Assembly: GCA_918026815.1 (NCBI GenBank)
Contig: CAKJVC010000066.1
Span: forward strand, 496,001 to 560,000
From: Chalara sp. BL73
Taxonomy: Eukaryota > Ascomycota > Leotiomycetes > Helotiales
Length of the DNA: 64,000 nt
Reading direction: 5' to 3'
Positions 1-10,860 of the stretch are shown here, in pieces. The notes below the pieces were generated by a model that worked only from the letters and a program-made list of their open reading frames with translations, had not been told where the DNA came from and made no database searches. Each line of letters opens with the position of its first letter. The first letter of the stretch is position 1. The position numbers and the translations under genes were made by a program.

Positions 1-2893
1 CTCTCCCGTAAACTATAAGGATTTGGATGATTAGGTCCAATGACTTTCTCATATCCTACAAGAGCCTTTGAGTACATGATTCTAGCCTTTACTAGATTAT
101 TTTCTTCTTCGAAAAGTGAGCCAAGGTTCCAAATTGTGTTTAGTGCTGGGATATAAGTCATAGTATTCTCTACACCAAGCGCCTTGTTGTAGCCCTGCAA
201 CGCCCGCTGGTACATCTGCTTGGCCTCGACAAGCTTGCTTTAGTTAGCATAGAGGTTCGCCAGGTTGTTGACCGTGTCGAGCGTCGACGTGTGCTCTGGC
301 CCCCATGCTTTTTCTTTGCCCTGCAGCGCCCGCTGGTACATTTGCTTGGCCTCGACAAGCTTGCTTTAGTTAGCATAGAGGTTCGCCAGGTTGTTAACGG
401 TGTCGAGCGTCGACGTGTGCTCTGGCCCGCATGCTTTTTCTTTGCCCTGCAGCGCCCGCTGGTACATCTGCTCGGCCTCGACAAGCTTGCTTTAGTTAGC
501 ATAGAAGCTCGCCAGGTTGTTAACTGTAGCGAGCGTCGACGTGTGCTCTGGCCTTTATGCCTTTTTTTTGCTTTGCAACGCTCGCTGGTACATCTGCTCG
601 GCCTCGGCAAGCTTGTTTTAGTCGGCATAAAAGTTCGCCAGGTTGTTGACTGTGTCAAGCATCGACGTGTGCTTTGGCCCCATACCTTTTTTTTGCCTTG
701 CAGCGCTCGCTGGTACATCTGCTCGGCCTCGGAAAGCTTGCTTTGGTCGGCATAAAGAAAACTCAGGTTATTGACCGTGCCAAGCGTCGACGTATGCTTT
801 GGCCCCCATGCTTTTTCGTAGCCTTGCAGCGCTCGCTGGTACATCTGCTCGGCCTCGACAAGCTTGCCTTGGTTAGCATAAAGGTTTGCCAGGTTGTTGA
901 TCGTGTCGAGCGTCGACATGTGCTTTGGCCCGTATGCCTTTTTCTTGCCCTGCAGTGCTTGCTGGTACATCTGTTCGGCCTCGGCGAACTTGCCTTGGTC
1001 GGCATAAAGGTTCGCCAGGTTATTAACTGTGCCGAGCGTTGACGTGTGCTTTGGCCCCCATGCTTTTTTGTAGCCTTGCAGCGCTCGCTGGTACATCTGC
1101 TCGGCCTCGACAAGCTTGCTTTGTTTAGCATAAAAAGTTGCCAGGTTGTTAACTGTGTCAAGCGTCGACGTGTGCTCTGGCCCGCATGCCTTCTCTTTGC
1201 CCTGCAGTGCTCGCTGGTACATCTGTTCGGCCTCGGCGAGCTTGCCTTGGTCGGCATAAAGGTTCGCCAGGTTATTGACGGTGCTAAGCGTCGACATGTG
1301 CTCTGGCCCCAATGCTTTCTCGTTGCCCTGCAGCGCTCGCTGGTACATCTGCTCGGCCTCAACGAGCTTGCCTTGGTCGGCATAAAGGAGACTCAGGTTA
1401 TTGACCGTGCCGAGCGTCGACGTGTGCTCTGGCCCCCATGCTTTTTCGTAGCCTTGCAGCGCTCGCTGGTACATCTGCTCGGCCTCGGCAAGCTTGCCTT
1501 GGTTAGCATAAAGGTTTGCCAGGTTGTTGATCGTGTCGAGCGTCGACGTGTGCTCTGGCCCGCATGCCTTCTCTCTGCCCTGCAGTGCTCGCTGGTACAT
1601 CTGCTCGGCCTCGGCGAACTTGCTTTGGTCGGCATAAAGGTTCGCCAGGTTATTAACCGTGCCGAGCGTCGACATGTGCTCTGGCCCTAATGCTTTCTCA
1701 TTGCCCTGCAGCGCTCGCTGGTACATTTGCTCAGTCTCGACAAGCTTGCCTTGAGTTCTATATAGGTTCGCCAGGTTATTGACTGTGCCGAGCGTCGACA
1801 TGTGTTCTGGTCCCCATGCTTTCTCGTAGCCCTGCAGCGCTCGCTGGTACATCTGCTCGGCCTCGGAGAGCTTGCTTTGGTCGGCATAAAGGTTTGCTAG
1901 GTTATTAACAATGTCGAGCGTCGACGTGTGCTCTGGCCCGTATACATTGTTGTAGCCCTGCAGCGCCCGCTGGTACATCTGCTCGGCTTTAACAAGCTTG
2001 CCTTGAGTTCTATAAAGGTTCGCCAGGTTATTGACTGTGGTAAGCGTCGACATGTGCTCTAGCCCCCATGCCTTTTCTTTGCCTTGCAGCGCTCGCTGGT
2101 ACATCTGCTCGGCCTCGACAAGCTTGCTTTGGTCGGCATAAAGGTTCGCCAGGTTATTAACCGTGCCGAGCGTCGACGTGTGCTCTGGACCCCATGCTTT
2201 TTCGTTGCCTTGCAGCGCTCGCTGGTACATCTGCTCGGCCTTGACAAGCTTGCCTTGGTTAGCATAAAGGGTTGCCAGGTTGTTGACTGTGTCAAGCGTC
2301 GACGTGTGCTTTGGCCCGCATGCTTTTTCTTTGCCTTGCAGCGCCCGCTGGTACATCTGCTCGGCCTTGACAAGCTTGCCTTGGTTAGCATAGAGGTTCG
2401 CCAGGTTGTTAACTGTGGCGAGCGTTGACATGTGCTCTGGCCCGCATGCTTTCTTGTTGCCTTGCAGCGCTCGCTGGTACATCTGCTCGGCCTTGACAAG
2501 CTTGCCTTGGTTAGCATAAAGGGTTGCCAGGTTGTTGACTGTGTCAAGCGTCGACGTGTGCTTTGGCCCGCATGCTTTTTCTTTGCCTTGCAGCGCCCGC
2601 TGGTACATCTGCTCGGCCTTGACAAGCTTGCCTTGGTTAGCATAGAGGTTCGCCAGGTTGTTAACTGTGGCGAGCGTTGACATGTGCTCTGGCCCGCATG
2701 CTTTCTTGTTGCCTTGCAGCGCCCGCTGGTACATCTGCTCGGCCTCGATAAACATGCCTTGGTTAGCATAAAGGTTCGCCAGGTTGTTGACAATGTCGAG
2801 CGTCGACGTGTGCTCTGGTCCCCATGCCTTCTCATTGCCCTGCAGCGCCCGCTGGTACATCTGCTCGGCCTCGACGAGCTTGCTCTGGTCACT
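1..2893 (-). repeat. 126-bp tandem repeat array encoding TPR units
   Basis: About 22 head-to-tail units of 126 bp (42 aa each, core EAEQMYQRALQG) form the C-terminal array of the NLR. Most units differ at only a few positions, mainly after LANLYA, after ALQG and in the PEH-STL stretch. Stretches 2204-2470 and 2456-2722 are identical at an offset of 252 bp, so two units were duplicated very recently. The terminal unit at about 1-230 is more diverged, as is usual for the end of such arrays. Confidence 0.95.
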
Positions 2894-5049
2894 GAAGAGA
2901 TAACCTAAGCTGAAGTATGTCTCTACCATGCCATCGACCGGGGCCAAGCCGTTCAACACAATATAAAAACATCTGGCTGCATGCTGGAGAAGCCGTCGCT
3001 GTGTTAGCCACGGCTGATTAGCCTGCTTACCTGGGACATGTAATGCGACAGATTTTAGTGCTATTCTAGCAAGACTAAAATCCCAATCTTGGTTTAGGAC
3101 GTGAATTGTCCACGAGTGAACGCACCCATGGATACTATACCCTCGTGACTCTACTAGCTCTAGTGATGACTTATCTACTTCCACGAGCCCGTAGTCACTG
3201 AGTACCCGCACCGCTCCCTGGAAGCTTAATTCGTCTTTAACAAGCTTCCGTATCCAGTCTAGATCCTTGGAAACGCTATGCTGAAGAAGCTCAAGCCAAA
3301 GATCCTCGTTGTCAAAGTAAGCCCAGAGGCGAAGAAGCTGGGCTGAGAGTACGTTCCGTCGCTCGACGTGCTCAAATGAAATCTGCCATGTAGAATAGAG
3401 TGTTCGGTCGTTGTACGAGCTAAGTCCGGGGCTCGTTATCTGGAGCTTCGTCCATGACTCTTCGTATAAGCGAAGATAGGCAGAGAAACTTGTTGCCGCT
3501 TGATCAAGATATGCTCCAGCCGTCGCAAGTGCAAGAGGGAGTCCGTCTAGCTTCTTGGCAAGCTTTATAGCATTTAAATCTACAGACGAGTTAGAGCTGC
3601 ACTTAGAAATATAGATAGCGCCTACCATTCTCTAGTCCTTCTCGGTTTGATATATTTGATAAAATCTTAAGACTATCCTGGATATTTTTTAGCTTTGTAA
3701 CTTGTGTACGATGCCCCATTTTAACTTCCGATGACCGTGTTGTAATTATAACTGAACCTTGATACGATTCAGGGAGGAATTGACGGATATCAACTGCTGC
3801 TAGATCTGTATTTTTCGCTGATTTAGGATTATCGTAGTTATCGTAAATCATTAGCCATCGCGTATTGTACGGAAGACTCAACCACGCCTTGACGGCATCA
3901 ATCACCTCGTCCAAGTCTCCTTTTATATCTACACTGCTTAGCCGGCCAGCTGAGGGGTATTCTCGCAATATTTGCCTTGCCACTATAGCAAAGCTCTGCT
4001 TTAGCGAATCCTCGTCCTTGATGTTCAGCCAGAATATAGCCGAGTAATTGTCCTTGTGCCGCTTCGCGTACGCAACAGCCAATTGTGTCTTGCCGATGCC
4101 GCCGAGGCCATGGAGAATAACAGTGCGCCGGGAGCCGTCGCCGCTCAGCAACTTGTGCATTTCTCTGAGCTCATGCTCTCTTGCCACGAAATATTCGATA
4201 TCAGAGACCGCATAGAGACTGAACGGGATTGAAAAGTTCTCATATTTAATCCCTATCCGAGTCAATAACATCTATAGAGCATAATCTCAATCTTGATAAT
4301 AAGAACAGCATACCTTTTTCCTTTTTATCAATCGCCTCCTGGAGCCGTCTCACGGCATTCGCTCTCCCTTCGCTGTAGATAAGCGGCATATAAACTTCGA
4401 AGATGCCCAGCAATGAGTATGCTATATCTTCTTCGCGAGTTGTCTGACGGGTTCCTGCCCATAACATTCGTTCGGTCACACTAAAATCCGCCAAGGGACT
4501 TTCTCGAAGAGCTTTGCTAGGAATTCCTGTTATCTCGCAGATTAGCCGCTCCAGGGATTTTTTGTCACCTAGAAGCTCCCGATCCTTAGAGAAAAATTCA
4601 ACTGATGCCGGAGCAATAAGCTCTTGAAGGGTCCAGCCTCGTGTAAACCATCTGCTTGCTCGGAATGCCGGTTCCCAGGGAAGCTGGGGGGACCGGTCCT
4701 CCCTATCGACGGTCGGTCTCAGAACGTCCGACAAAAAGACGTAGCATTTCACCGCATCACGGTACCAGCGAAACATAGAATTTATAGCCTCTGCGAGCTC
4801 AGCGCTGCTCGTTTTGTCGATGCAACAGGTATCGACCCAGAAGTGTTGTAAGCCATCGCGTCTGGCCTGTTCTCCGCAGAATCGGATCTTGTCAAAACCA
4901 ATCTTGCTCATCCCATTCCCATTCATCATGTCCCCGAAGGTGACTTCCTGCGGTCCCCATGTGTGCGAGAGGATAGCATATGGGGGAATATCGTCGAGGA
5001 ACTGCATCAGGCTGATCACGCCATCGTTATTGTAGACTAGTAGGCGCAT
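1..5049 (-). CDS. HET / NB-ARC / TPR NOD-like receptor, partial at left edge, 3' part decayed
   Basis: This is a fungal NLR, the class that senses non-self and triggers heterokaryon-incompatibility-type cell death. Exons read 5049-4314, 4252-3626 and 3579 leftward. The 61-nt and 46-nt introns restore one frame across the domains, the second with a CTAAC branch site. The HET domain is at about residues 15-165 (ILSHTW, WVDTCCIDK, GWTLQELIAP). NB-ARC follows with P-loop GLGGIGKT at about 294-301, Walker B LMIYDN, GSVIITTRS and GLPLAL near 465. A 42-aa TPR array starts near residue 675. The start is the ATG giving MRLLVYNN, usual for HET-NLRs. Eighteen TPR units are in frame, then an A8 run at 687-694 shifts the frame. 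The old frame continues to the window edge but holds five TAA stops. The shifted frame stays open to 170, giving a basic Arg/Ser/Thr-rich tail. It may be a recent pseudogene, a shortened receptor, or carry a sequencing indel. Confidence 0.85.
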
Positions 5050-5157
5050 TGCTTAAACAGTATCGGAGAGAATCAGCAGGTAGTTCTTGCAGGGAAGCTA
5101 TGTAACGTATGCATTTGTTGAGTTGAGAGTATAGTTGGGTCGAGGTTGTGCTCGTAC

Positions 5158-5201
5158 AACTCAGCTGAACGACAGCCTCGCGGCATGGTGTCGTCGTGCA
5201 T
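5158..5201 (-). promoter_or_regulatory. Upstream box shared with the second HET-NLR
   Basis: A stretch of about 44 bp, 109 bp upstream of the start codon of the HET/NB-ARC/TPR gene, is nearly the same as 38442-38484, about 120 bp upstream of the HET/NACHT/WD40 gene and in the same orientation. The core contains GCCGCGAGGCTGTCG followed by TCAGCTGAG. It could be a shared promoter or 5' UTR element, or simply ancestral upstream sequence. The sequences between box and start codon are not alike, which favours some constraint. Confidence 0.6.
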
Positions 5202-5285
5202 TATCGCAACACGCCAGGCCAGCCAATCGAGGCCAGCTACTACAGAAGCCTTGGCAGCTATTCGGGCCATTTGAGCGAATCTCAT

Positions 5286-6721
5286 GAGCGATTGAGCCCT
5301 GCATCGTTTTCACTGAGGCGCATCTTGAGGTCAAGATCTAAACTTCATCATCTGGACACGCGGCTGCCGTAGTTGCCTGAATCGGTGGCATGAGTGGACT
5401 AGTCAGCAAGCTTGCGGCACGTATTGTATGCCCACAGAAGCAGGCCATTAGTCTTGAACGTGAGTAGAATGGGCAAGAATTGGCTGCGATGCCAATTACT
5501 GTACTGTAGCAGGCGGTACTTTGGAGTACATCTGGGCCAGGGTGCACAGCCACAATTGTCCAGAAGTGGAGCCCGCCTAAAATAGTTAACTAAAAAAACT
5601 AGCGACACCCAATTCGCCTTCTACTGTAATAAGGTCACCTTGCCATAACTGGAGGCACTGCTTTGGGTGTGTTATAAGCCAGATTTGGCAGAGTCTTACT
5701 ACTCGCAATGGATAAAAATCGAGCTCAGGCTGGGCCATCTAGGCATCCAATTACGGACACCTGGTGATCCCAGGAACTTGAGTGCCGTGAGTGCTCCCAG
5801 GATATAGCTTCCTGGGTGTCTAATAAGTCCCAGGACCTTTAATCCCAGGATAAAGCATGGTCCTGGGGCTGTACCTTCTCCCAGGATATGTGGACCTAGG
5901 AGCATATAGCTTCCTAGGATCACACATTATCCATTGGAAGCACATTATGGCTTATGGATAGATAACCAGGGCGTTTCTTTCGGAGAGCTCCTCAATTATT
6001 TTGGTCAACTTCATCATGTACAGTAGAGTAGAAATTACAATATAGTATTCGAGGCTCGGTTGACTGGTTCAAAAGTTACAATAAAGTAAATCCTACAGTA
6101 GCGTACAAATTACAATAGAGGAATAATACATCACTTGTGACAAAGTGGGGTTATCTCTGCTCAACAAGTTGATTATTGTGGAGAGCCAGGAAGCGCAGAG
6201 CAGGGGTACATATCTCTCGACCCGCTCAAGTTTCGTGCATGAACATGGAACACATCAGGCAGGCTGCAAGCTTGGTGCTTGATGGGCGCTTGGGGCAGTG
6301 GTTGGTGGTGCTCGTGGCAGGGTCGACTTAGCCGCAAGTTCGCTGGTGGTGCGTGGGGCTTAGCACCAAAGTGTGAAGGGTCGTGGCATAAGCGCTCAGG
6401 CGCCGAAAGTGGCACCTTATCCAATTTTGGTTTTCAGTTCATCGATATAGACTGAAGCTAAAAATGGTTCCCAATTCTCTTGATCTAGGAAGAGGGAGTT
6501 TGATTGGAGGGATGGGGGAGATGGTACTATTCTGATTTAGAGTCAGAAGATTATTATTCAAATGAGTGTGCTACATGACCAATATCAAAAACGAGCGTGA
6601 GTGGACATCGACCTGCCATACCCGTACAACTTCAACCAAATCTCTCAATCATCATTCTCACATATCTCCAGCACAAACCCTAATTTGGCAGAGCGTCCAA
6701 CCTCGGCAATAGAAGTAGTCC
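5286..6721. other. Gene-poor interval with small repeats
   Basis: I see no convincing gene here. At 5707-5936 a 10-bp inverted repeat (CAATGGATAA and its complement) brackets a stretch holding repeated CCCAGGATATAGCTTCC-like words, possibly a small MITE. At 6381-6486 lies a partial copy of the repeat found at 13.2 and 19.3 kb. The open frames here are short and of biased composition. Confidence 0.5.
6381..6486 (+). repeat. Partial copy of the 13.0/19.2-kb dispersed repeat
   Basis: About 100 bp beginning GGCATAAGCGCTCAGG matches 19311-19412, and less closely 13201-13300, in the same orientation. Only the middle part of the longer copies is present. Confidence 0.75.
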
Positions 6722-6982
6722 TTAGTCAGTATGCTTGTTACGCCTATTCCTGCTGGAGACTCCAGCATCGAGGGACCTTTGGATCGCGTCTGCCTTTCGA
6801 TCTTCCTCCTCTTGTCGTTCCCTCTCCTTCCGATCTTCCTCTTCCTGTCGCTCCCTTTCCTCCCGTTCCTCCCTGTTCTTTCGGCGTTTATTCTGGCTGG
6901 CCGTAGCCGCGTCAACCATCTTGTCCTCGGCCGCAATCTCGTCCTCCAGACTGTTCTTGCTACGTCTATCGTCTGTAGACAT
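6722..6982 (-). CDS. Small highly charged coiled-coil-like protein (86 aa)
   Basis: This is an ATG-started 86-aa reading frame with no recognised domain. The middle is almost entirely Glu/Arg/Lys/Asp (NREEREERERQEEEDRKE), which suggests a single long helix or coiled coil. The tail reads RSLDAGVSSRNRR. The 68-aa product at 26454-26660 has the same plan: a polar N-terminus, an RRKEEEDAKKAE helix and a SEDAGTTSQTARR tail. Both genes lie next to an APH-like kinase gene, here divergently with 1.1 kb between. The shared plan and repeated neighbourhood support a real gene. Its function is unknown, and low-complexity composition makes distant homology hard to judge. Confidence 0.55.
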   Translation of the reverse strand: MSTDDRRSKNSLEDEIAAEDKMVDAATASQNKRRKNREEREERERQEEEDRKERERQEEEDRKADAIQRSLDAGVSSRNRRNKHTD

Positions 6983-8104
6983 CTTGAGGGAATAATACGA
7001 TTCCTATCTGCGAAGACATTTACAAAATGCTAAAATAAGATGGGATAAATATTCTTACCTTGGTGGAAGACCTTATTGTTTTTTACAGAAGATCAGACTG
7101 GGCTGTGAAGCTAAATGCAGAACGATGGTATATGTGGTAGTTTACTGTGTTGTGGGTGAGACAAGGAAGATGGAAAATGGAGGAGGAAGCTGCTGGTAGA
7201 TGATAATTGAATGAACTGAGAGAGGGCACACCGAGTATCTTTATGGACTTCGGTATAATAGCTCACCACCGAAATAGCCACATCATGGTCCATGGATAGT
7301 TTGAAGCTTAACCGCCATCACAAACACGAACAGAACTCCTAAGTACCATCACCATCGTAATCCATACCGCTGGCTTCCTGTTTCAGCAGCTTGATGTGAG
7401 TGTTGGAGGACTATGATCCTGGCTTACCCTCCGTTGTTGGTAATTGTTTGGTTGAAAACGAGGGAATTAGCCGCTCGTGCCATCATCGCTCTGTTTAGCG
7501 GTATCGGATCAACGCATTGGCACTGCGGTTCTGTCTCGGTCTGTTGGAAAAGGCAAATTTTGATTTCCTCGAAGCTGAAGGTTGTTGGTTACTGCGCCGC
7601 GTTGGTGTTTTATCTAAGTCGCCAAGTGGAATATGTTCAGCAGTGAAGATCGAGGGGAATAAGTCCCCATGGCAGAGATATAGAAGCTATGAACAGGTAT
7701 CATATCTGATATCAATAACAAGGGCCGCAACATCACATCCACGCTTGTGCCAGCGGTAGTCGGGTCGATCCATTGAGCGCGTATAGGCGAGGCCCAGAGC
7801 TCCGCAGAGCGTCATGGAAATACGGTCGCAGCCACGAAGGCGTCTTGAGCAGGGATGATCCCGTATCACGCATTGACGATTTCGCCGTGGCCAATCGGGA
7901 TAGAACCTTAAACACTTCAAACGTCACCAACCTATCGCCATTTCGAGACAAGAACATCACAAACATACAGAGGGCCAGATTTTCTTAATTCAATATTCAT
8001 TTCCTGGTCTTCACACAGAGGATATCGTTTCGCGGTGATCACACTTGCCTTTACTATCAAATTGCCAGGATCCCACTGTAACACCCTATCTCTCCATTTA
8101 GTTC
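6983..8104. other. Intergenic region between divergent genes
   Basis: This is the presumed shared promoter region for the small charged-protein gene and the APH-like kinase gene. The short open frames look unlike protein-coding sequence. I see no repeat or RNA gene. Confidence 0.5.
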
Positions 8105-9661
8105 TTGCGTCAATCTATCGAGATGCCAAAAATCATAGAGAACGCCAGGCAAGATTTCGACGAGCTCGCGTGGGATAAAAATGACGAGGAATGGGAAGCG
8201 GCCCAGAAAGCGTTGAGCAAGAAGTCCTTGTGTCGTCGCCTCGAATTGCTAGTGGCGGAGAAATTCGGAAAGCCAGCAACCTGGATTACCCCAATGATTA
8301 TTGGCGGGTTTAACAATCTGTATCGAATACGCGTTGAAGATGTCTCCTCCGATGTTTTGGTTCGACGGCCCTCCGTCAGTCAAGCCCAGCTTCCGGAAGA
8401 GAAAACTCTCCGAGAAGCGGCAACTGCGAAGTACATACAACAGAATACTAAAATACCTACTCCGCAAGTATTATATTACAGCGATGTCTCTGACGTCGGG
8501 CCATTTATTATTATAGAGCGCGTTGAGAACAAGTCAACTTTGTCGCATGCTTTGACTACACCCGGCGTTGATCGTTCAATAACTCATGCCTTGGATCCAA
8601 ACATCTCCCAAACTACGCTGGAAAACTTTTATTTCAAAGTAGCGAATATTATCCTCGAACTCTCATATCATAAATTTACACGGATTGGGTCTTTGCTCGA
8701 AGCCGACGATGGTTCCTTTTTTGTCGGTGGGCGACCCATTACTCAAAATATGAGCGACATGCTTCAGCTCGCCAACATTCCTTCTGCTATTTTCTCACCA
8801 GAGTACAAGACCTTCCAATCCTCAGACGAGTACTACTTGCATCTAGCGCGGGGACATCTGGTACAGCTGATATTCCAACACAACGACTTAGTTAAATCAG
8901 CGGACGACTGCCGAAACAAATACGTTGCTCGCCAACTTTTCCGCCAGTTGGCGAAGCAAAGTCGACTCTCTACGTTTGGATTCGCTGAGGATAACTGGTC
9001 TGCCCAGGCAAGAACCAGAAGTTCAAAACTCTTGCCAGCGCCTTCAAACTCAGACTCATTTCGGCTGTATGGAGATGACTTTCGTCCAGGAAATATACTA
9101 ATCAACGATGCCAACGAAGTTGTTTCCGTTATTGACTGGGAATTCACGTATTCTGCACCTACACAGTTCGTTCTCGATCCCCCGTGGTGGTTACTACTTG
9201 ACACTCCAGAAATGTGGGATGCTGGTATCGACGATTGGGTAAAAAAATATGAGTTTCGACTTGAGCCATGGTTATCCGCCATGAAAGAAGCGGAGGAGAG
9301 TGCGGAATCTGAATCCAGGTTTACGGGATTCCCGCTGTCGGCATACATGAAAGAGAGCTGGGAAACGGGGCGATTCTGGCTGACTTATGCAGCGCGGAAG
9401 AGCTGGGCGTTTGATACCATCTTCTGGAACTATTTGGATGAGGGTTTCTTTGGACAGAGGGAAAATCACGTCGAGAAAAATGAGCTTTGGAAGACACGAG
9501 TGCATCTTTTAAGCGAGGGAGCGAGGAATGCGATGGAGCCATTTGTAGAACGGAAGATAGAGGAGATGAAGGAGCGGAAATTGGTCGAGTGGGATCCGGA
9601 AGAAGCGAAGGGTCGTTTGGCGGAGTTGCTTTTTGATTGTGATCCAAAACTTGCCAATTAA
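8105..9661 (+). CDS. Aminoglycoside-phosphotransferase-like (APH) family protein
   Basis: This single-exon gene encodes up to 518 aa. The first ATG is at 8105 and a second, equally possible, at 8123 (MPKIIENA). It has the fold-family signature of fungal APH-like kinases: an N-lobe stretch IIGGFNNLYRIR then LVRRPS, the brenner-type loop GDDFRPGN at about residues 323-330 with the likely catalytic Asp, and VIDWEFT near 342 as the metal-binding DFG equivalent. A PPWWLLL stretch follows, as in other fungal members. The family phosphorylates small molecules or proteins; the substrate here is unknown. The usual N-lobe lysine is not obvious. It is a paralogue of the protein at 27158-28522, which shares the layout but is strongly diverged. 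A short relic of this gene lies at 29020-29080. Confidence 0.85.
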   Translation: MRQSIEMPKIIENARQDFDELAWDKNDEEWEAAQKALSKKSLCRRLELLVAEKFGKPATWITPMIIGGFNNLYRIRVEDVSSDVLVRRPSVSQAQLPEEKTLREAATAKYIQQNTKIPTPQVLYYSDVSDVGPFIIIERVENKSTLSHALTTPGVDRSITHALDPNISQTTLENFYFKVANIILELSYHKFTRIGSLLEADDGSFFVGGRPITQNMSDMLQLANIPSAIFSPEYKTFQSSDEYYLHLARGHLVQLIFQHNDLVKSADDCRNKYVARQLFRQLAKQSRLSTFGFAEDNWSAQARTRSSKLLPAPSNSDSFRLYGDDFRPGNILINDANEVVSVIDWEFTYSAPTQFVLDPPWWLLLDTPEMWDAGIDDWVKKYEFRLEPWLSAMKEAEESAESESRFTGFPLSAYMKESWETGRFWLTYAARKSWAFDTIFWNYLDEGFFGQRENHVEKNELWKTRVHLLSEGARNAMEPFVERKIEEMKERKLVEWDPEEAKGRLAELLFDCDPKLAN

Positions 9662-9825
9662 ATTTATGCGCCGATTTTCGCAAGCCTTACTAACCAGCGC
9701 AGTTTAACGTTTTTAACAGAGATCCATTCTTGAATTCACACCTGAGCTAGCCCGCAAACAGCCTTAAAATGCTTTAAAACAATTTCAAAACTTTATGCGA
9801 TCGAGAAAACAACTGGATTGTTACA

Positions 9826-10072
9826 CAGGTAATCGCTAAATTAAATTCTACTGGTAAATTTCTACTAGTAATCGCTAAAAATCAACTTCTACTAGTAAGT
9901 TTCTACTGGTAATCGCTATAATTAAATTCTACTGGTAAATTTCTACTGGTGATCGTTGAAATTAAAATCTACTGGTAAATTTCTACTGACAGTCGCTAAA
10001 AATAAATTCTACTGGTAAAATTCTACTGGTAATTGCTAAAAATAAACTTCTTCTGGTAAATTTCTACTGGTA
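9826..10072. repeat. Minisatellite, about 40-bp unit
   Basis: About six imperfect units built from TTCTACTGGTAA and TCGCTAAAAATAAA occur just downstream of the APH-like gene. Variants include TACTAGTAA and TACTGACAG. The unit has no coding sense. Confidence 0.85.
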
Positions 10073-10628
10073 GATCGGTTTTTTCCCGGATTGGATTGGA
10101 TTGGCTCAAATGTGGGTGCCTGAGGTATTAACGCCAAGATATTCGGGCCGACGTATTTACGACAATCACGTGAAATAAAGTCGCTCGTTAGGTGTAACAA
10201 TCGAAAATAGAAAGCTTGCCTTGTAATGCTATTAGTCATATCAGTTATCACGTTTTTATATAGGGGCCAGCCCCCAAACCCCCGTACTTCGCTGAGCTCA
10301 AAAGACTGTACTAGTCACATGACTACCTACTTACATGTATCACGTGTTATTGTAGCATAGAAAAAGAATCACTCCACCATATCTATCCTCTCCTTTATAC
10401 GTGCTCGCCTTAAATACTAAATTAATAGAGGTTCATTGATCAGTTAGATCGAGCTTTTACTTTTAGGTATTTGCGCTATGTGTCGTTGCATCACGTGACT
10501 CACCTCGTGCCTTCATAGCCTCGAGGGTGAATATCAACTTGCCCAGCCAGCGATAAAATATCGACTTCATCACAACTTCTCCTTCATCCTTTCCCAACCT
10601 ACAACTTTACAACAACAATAACAACGAA

Positions 10629-10860
10629 ATGAGTTTTAGAGATTTTGATCTCCTTCAGAAAGGTATCTCGAGGATCTAATCAATCCTCTATTCGATTCCC
10701 AGTTCCTTAGATTTGCTCGCGAAAACTAAATGCTAACTGTTCACCTTCAGATCGCTTCCCTCCTCTATACCGAACCCCTTATACGAACCCCTCATGCCTC
10801 GAACTCCATGCTTCATCTGTATTGAATGTAATAGAAGCAAAAAATAAGCATTCAGCATGA
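10629..10860 (+). CDS. Possible 47-aa protein, two exons
   Basis: Exon 1 (10629-10662) encodes MSFRDFDLLQK. An 88-nt intron (10663-10750) has donor GTATCT, branch GCTAAC and acceptor TTCAG. Exon 2 (10751-10860) reads to a stop. The total is 48 codons in one frame. The upstream sequence is a CAACAA-rich leader typical of fungal 5' UTRs. The product has no recognised domain. A chance arrangement is possible for so short a gene. Confidence 0.35.

Noticed and set aside
291..2908. Many plus-strand open frames opposite the TPR array
   Set aside because: They are antisense shadows of a 126-bp repeat lacking stops in those frames; the minus-strand frame has the TPR signature.
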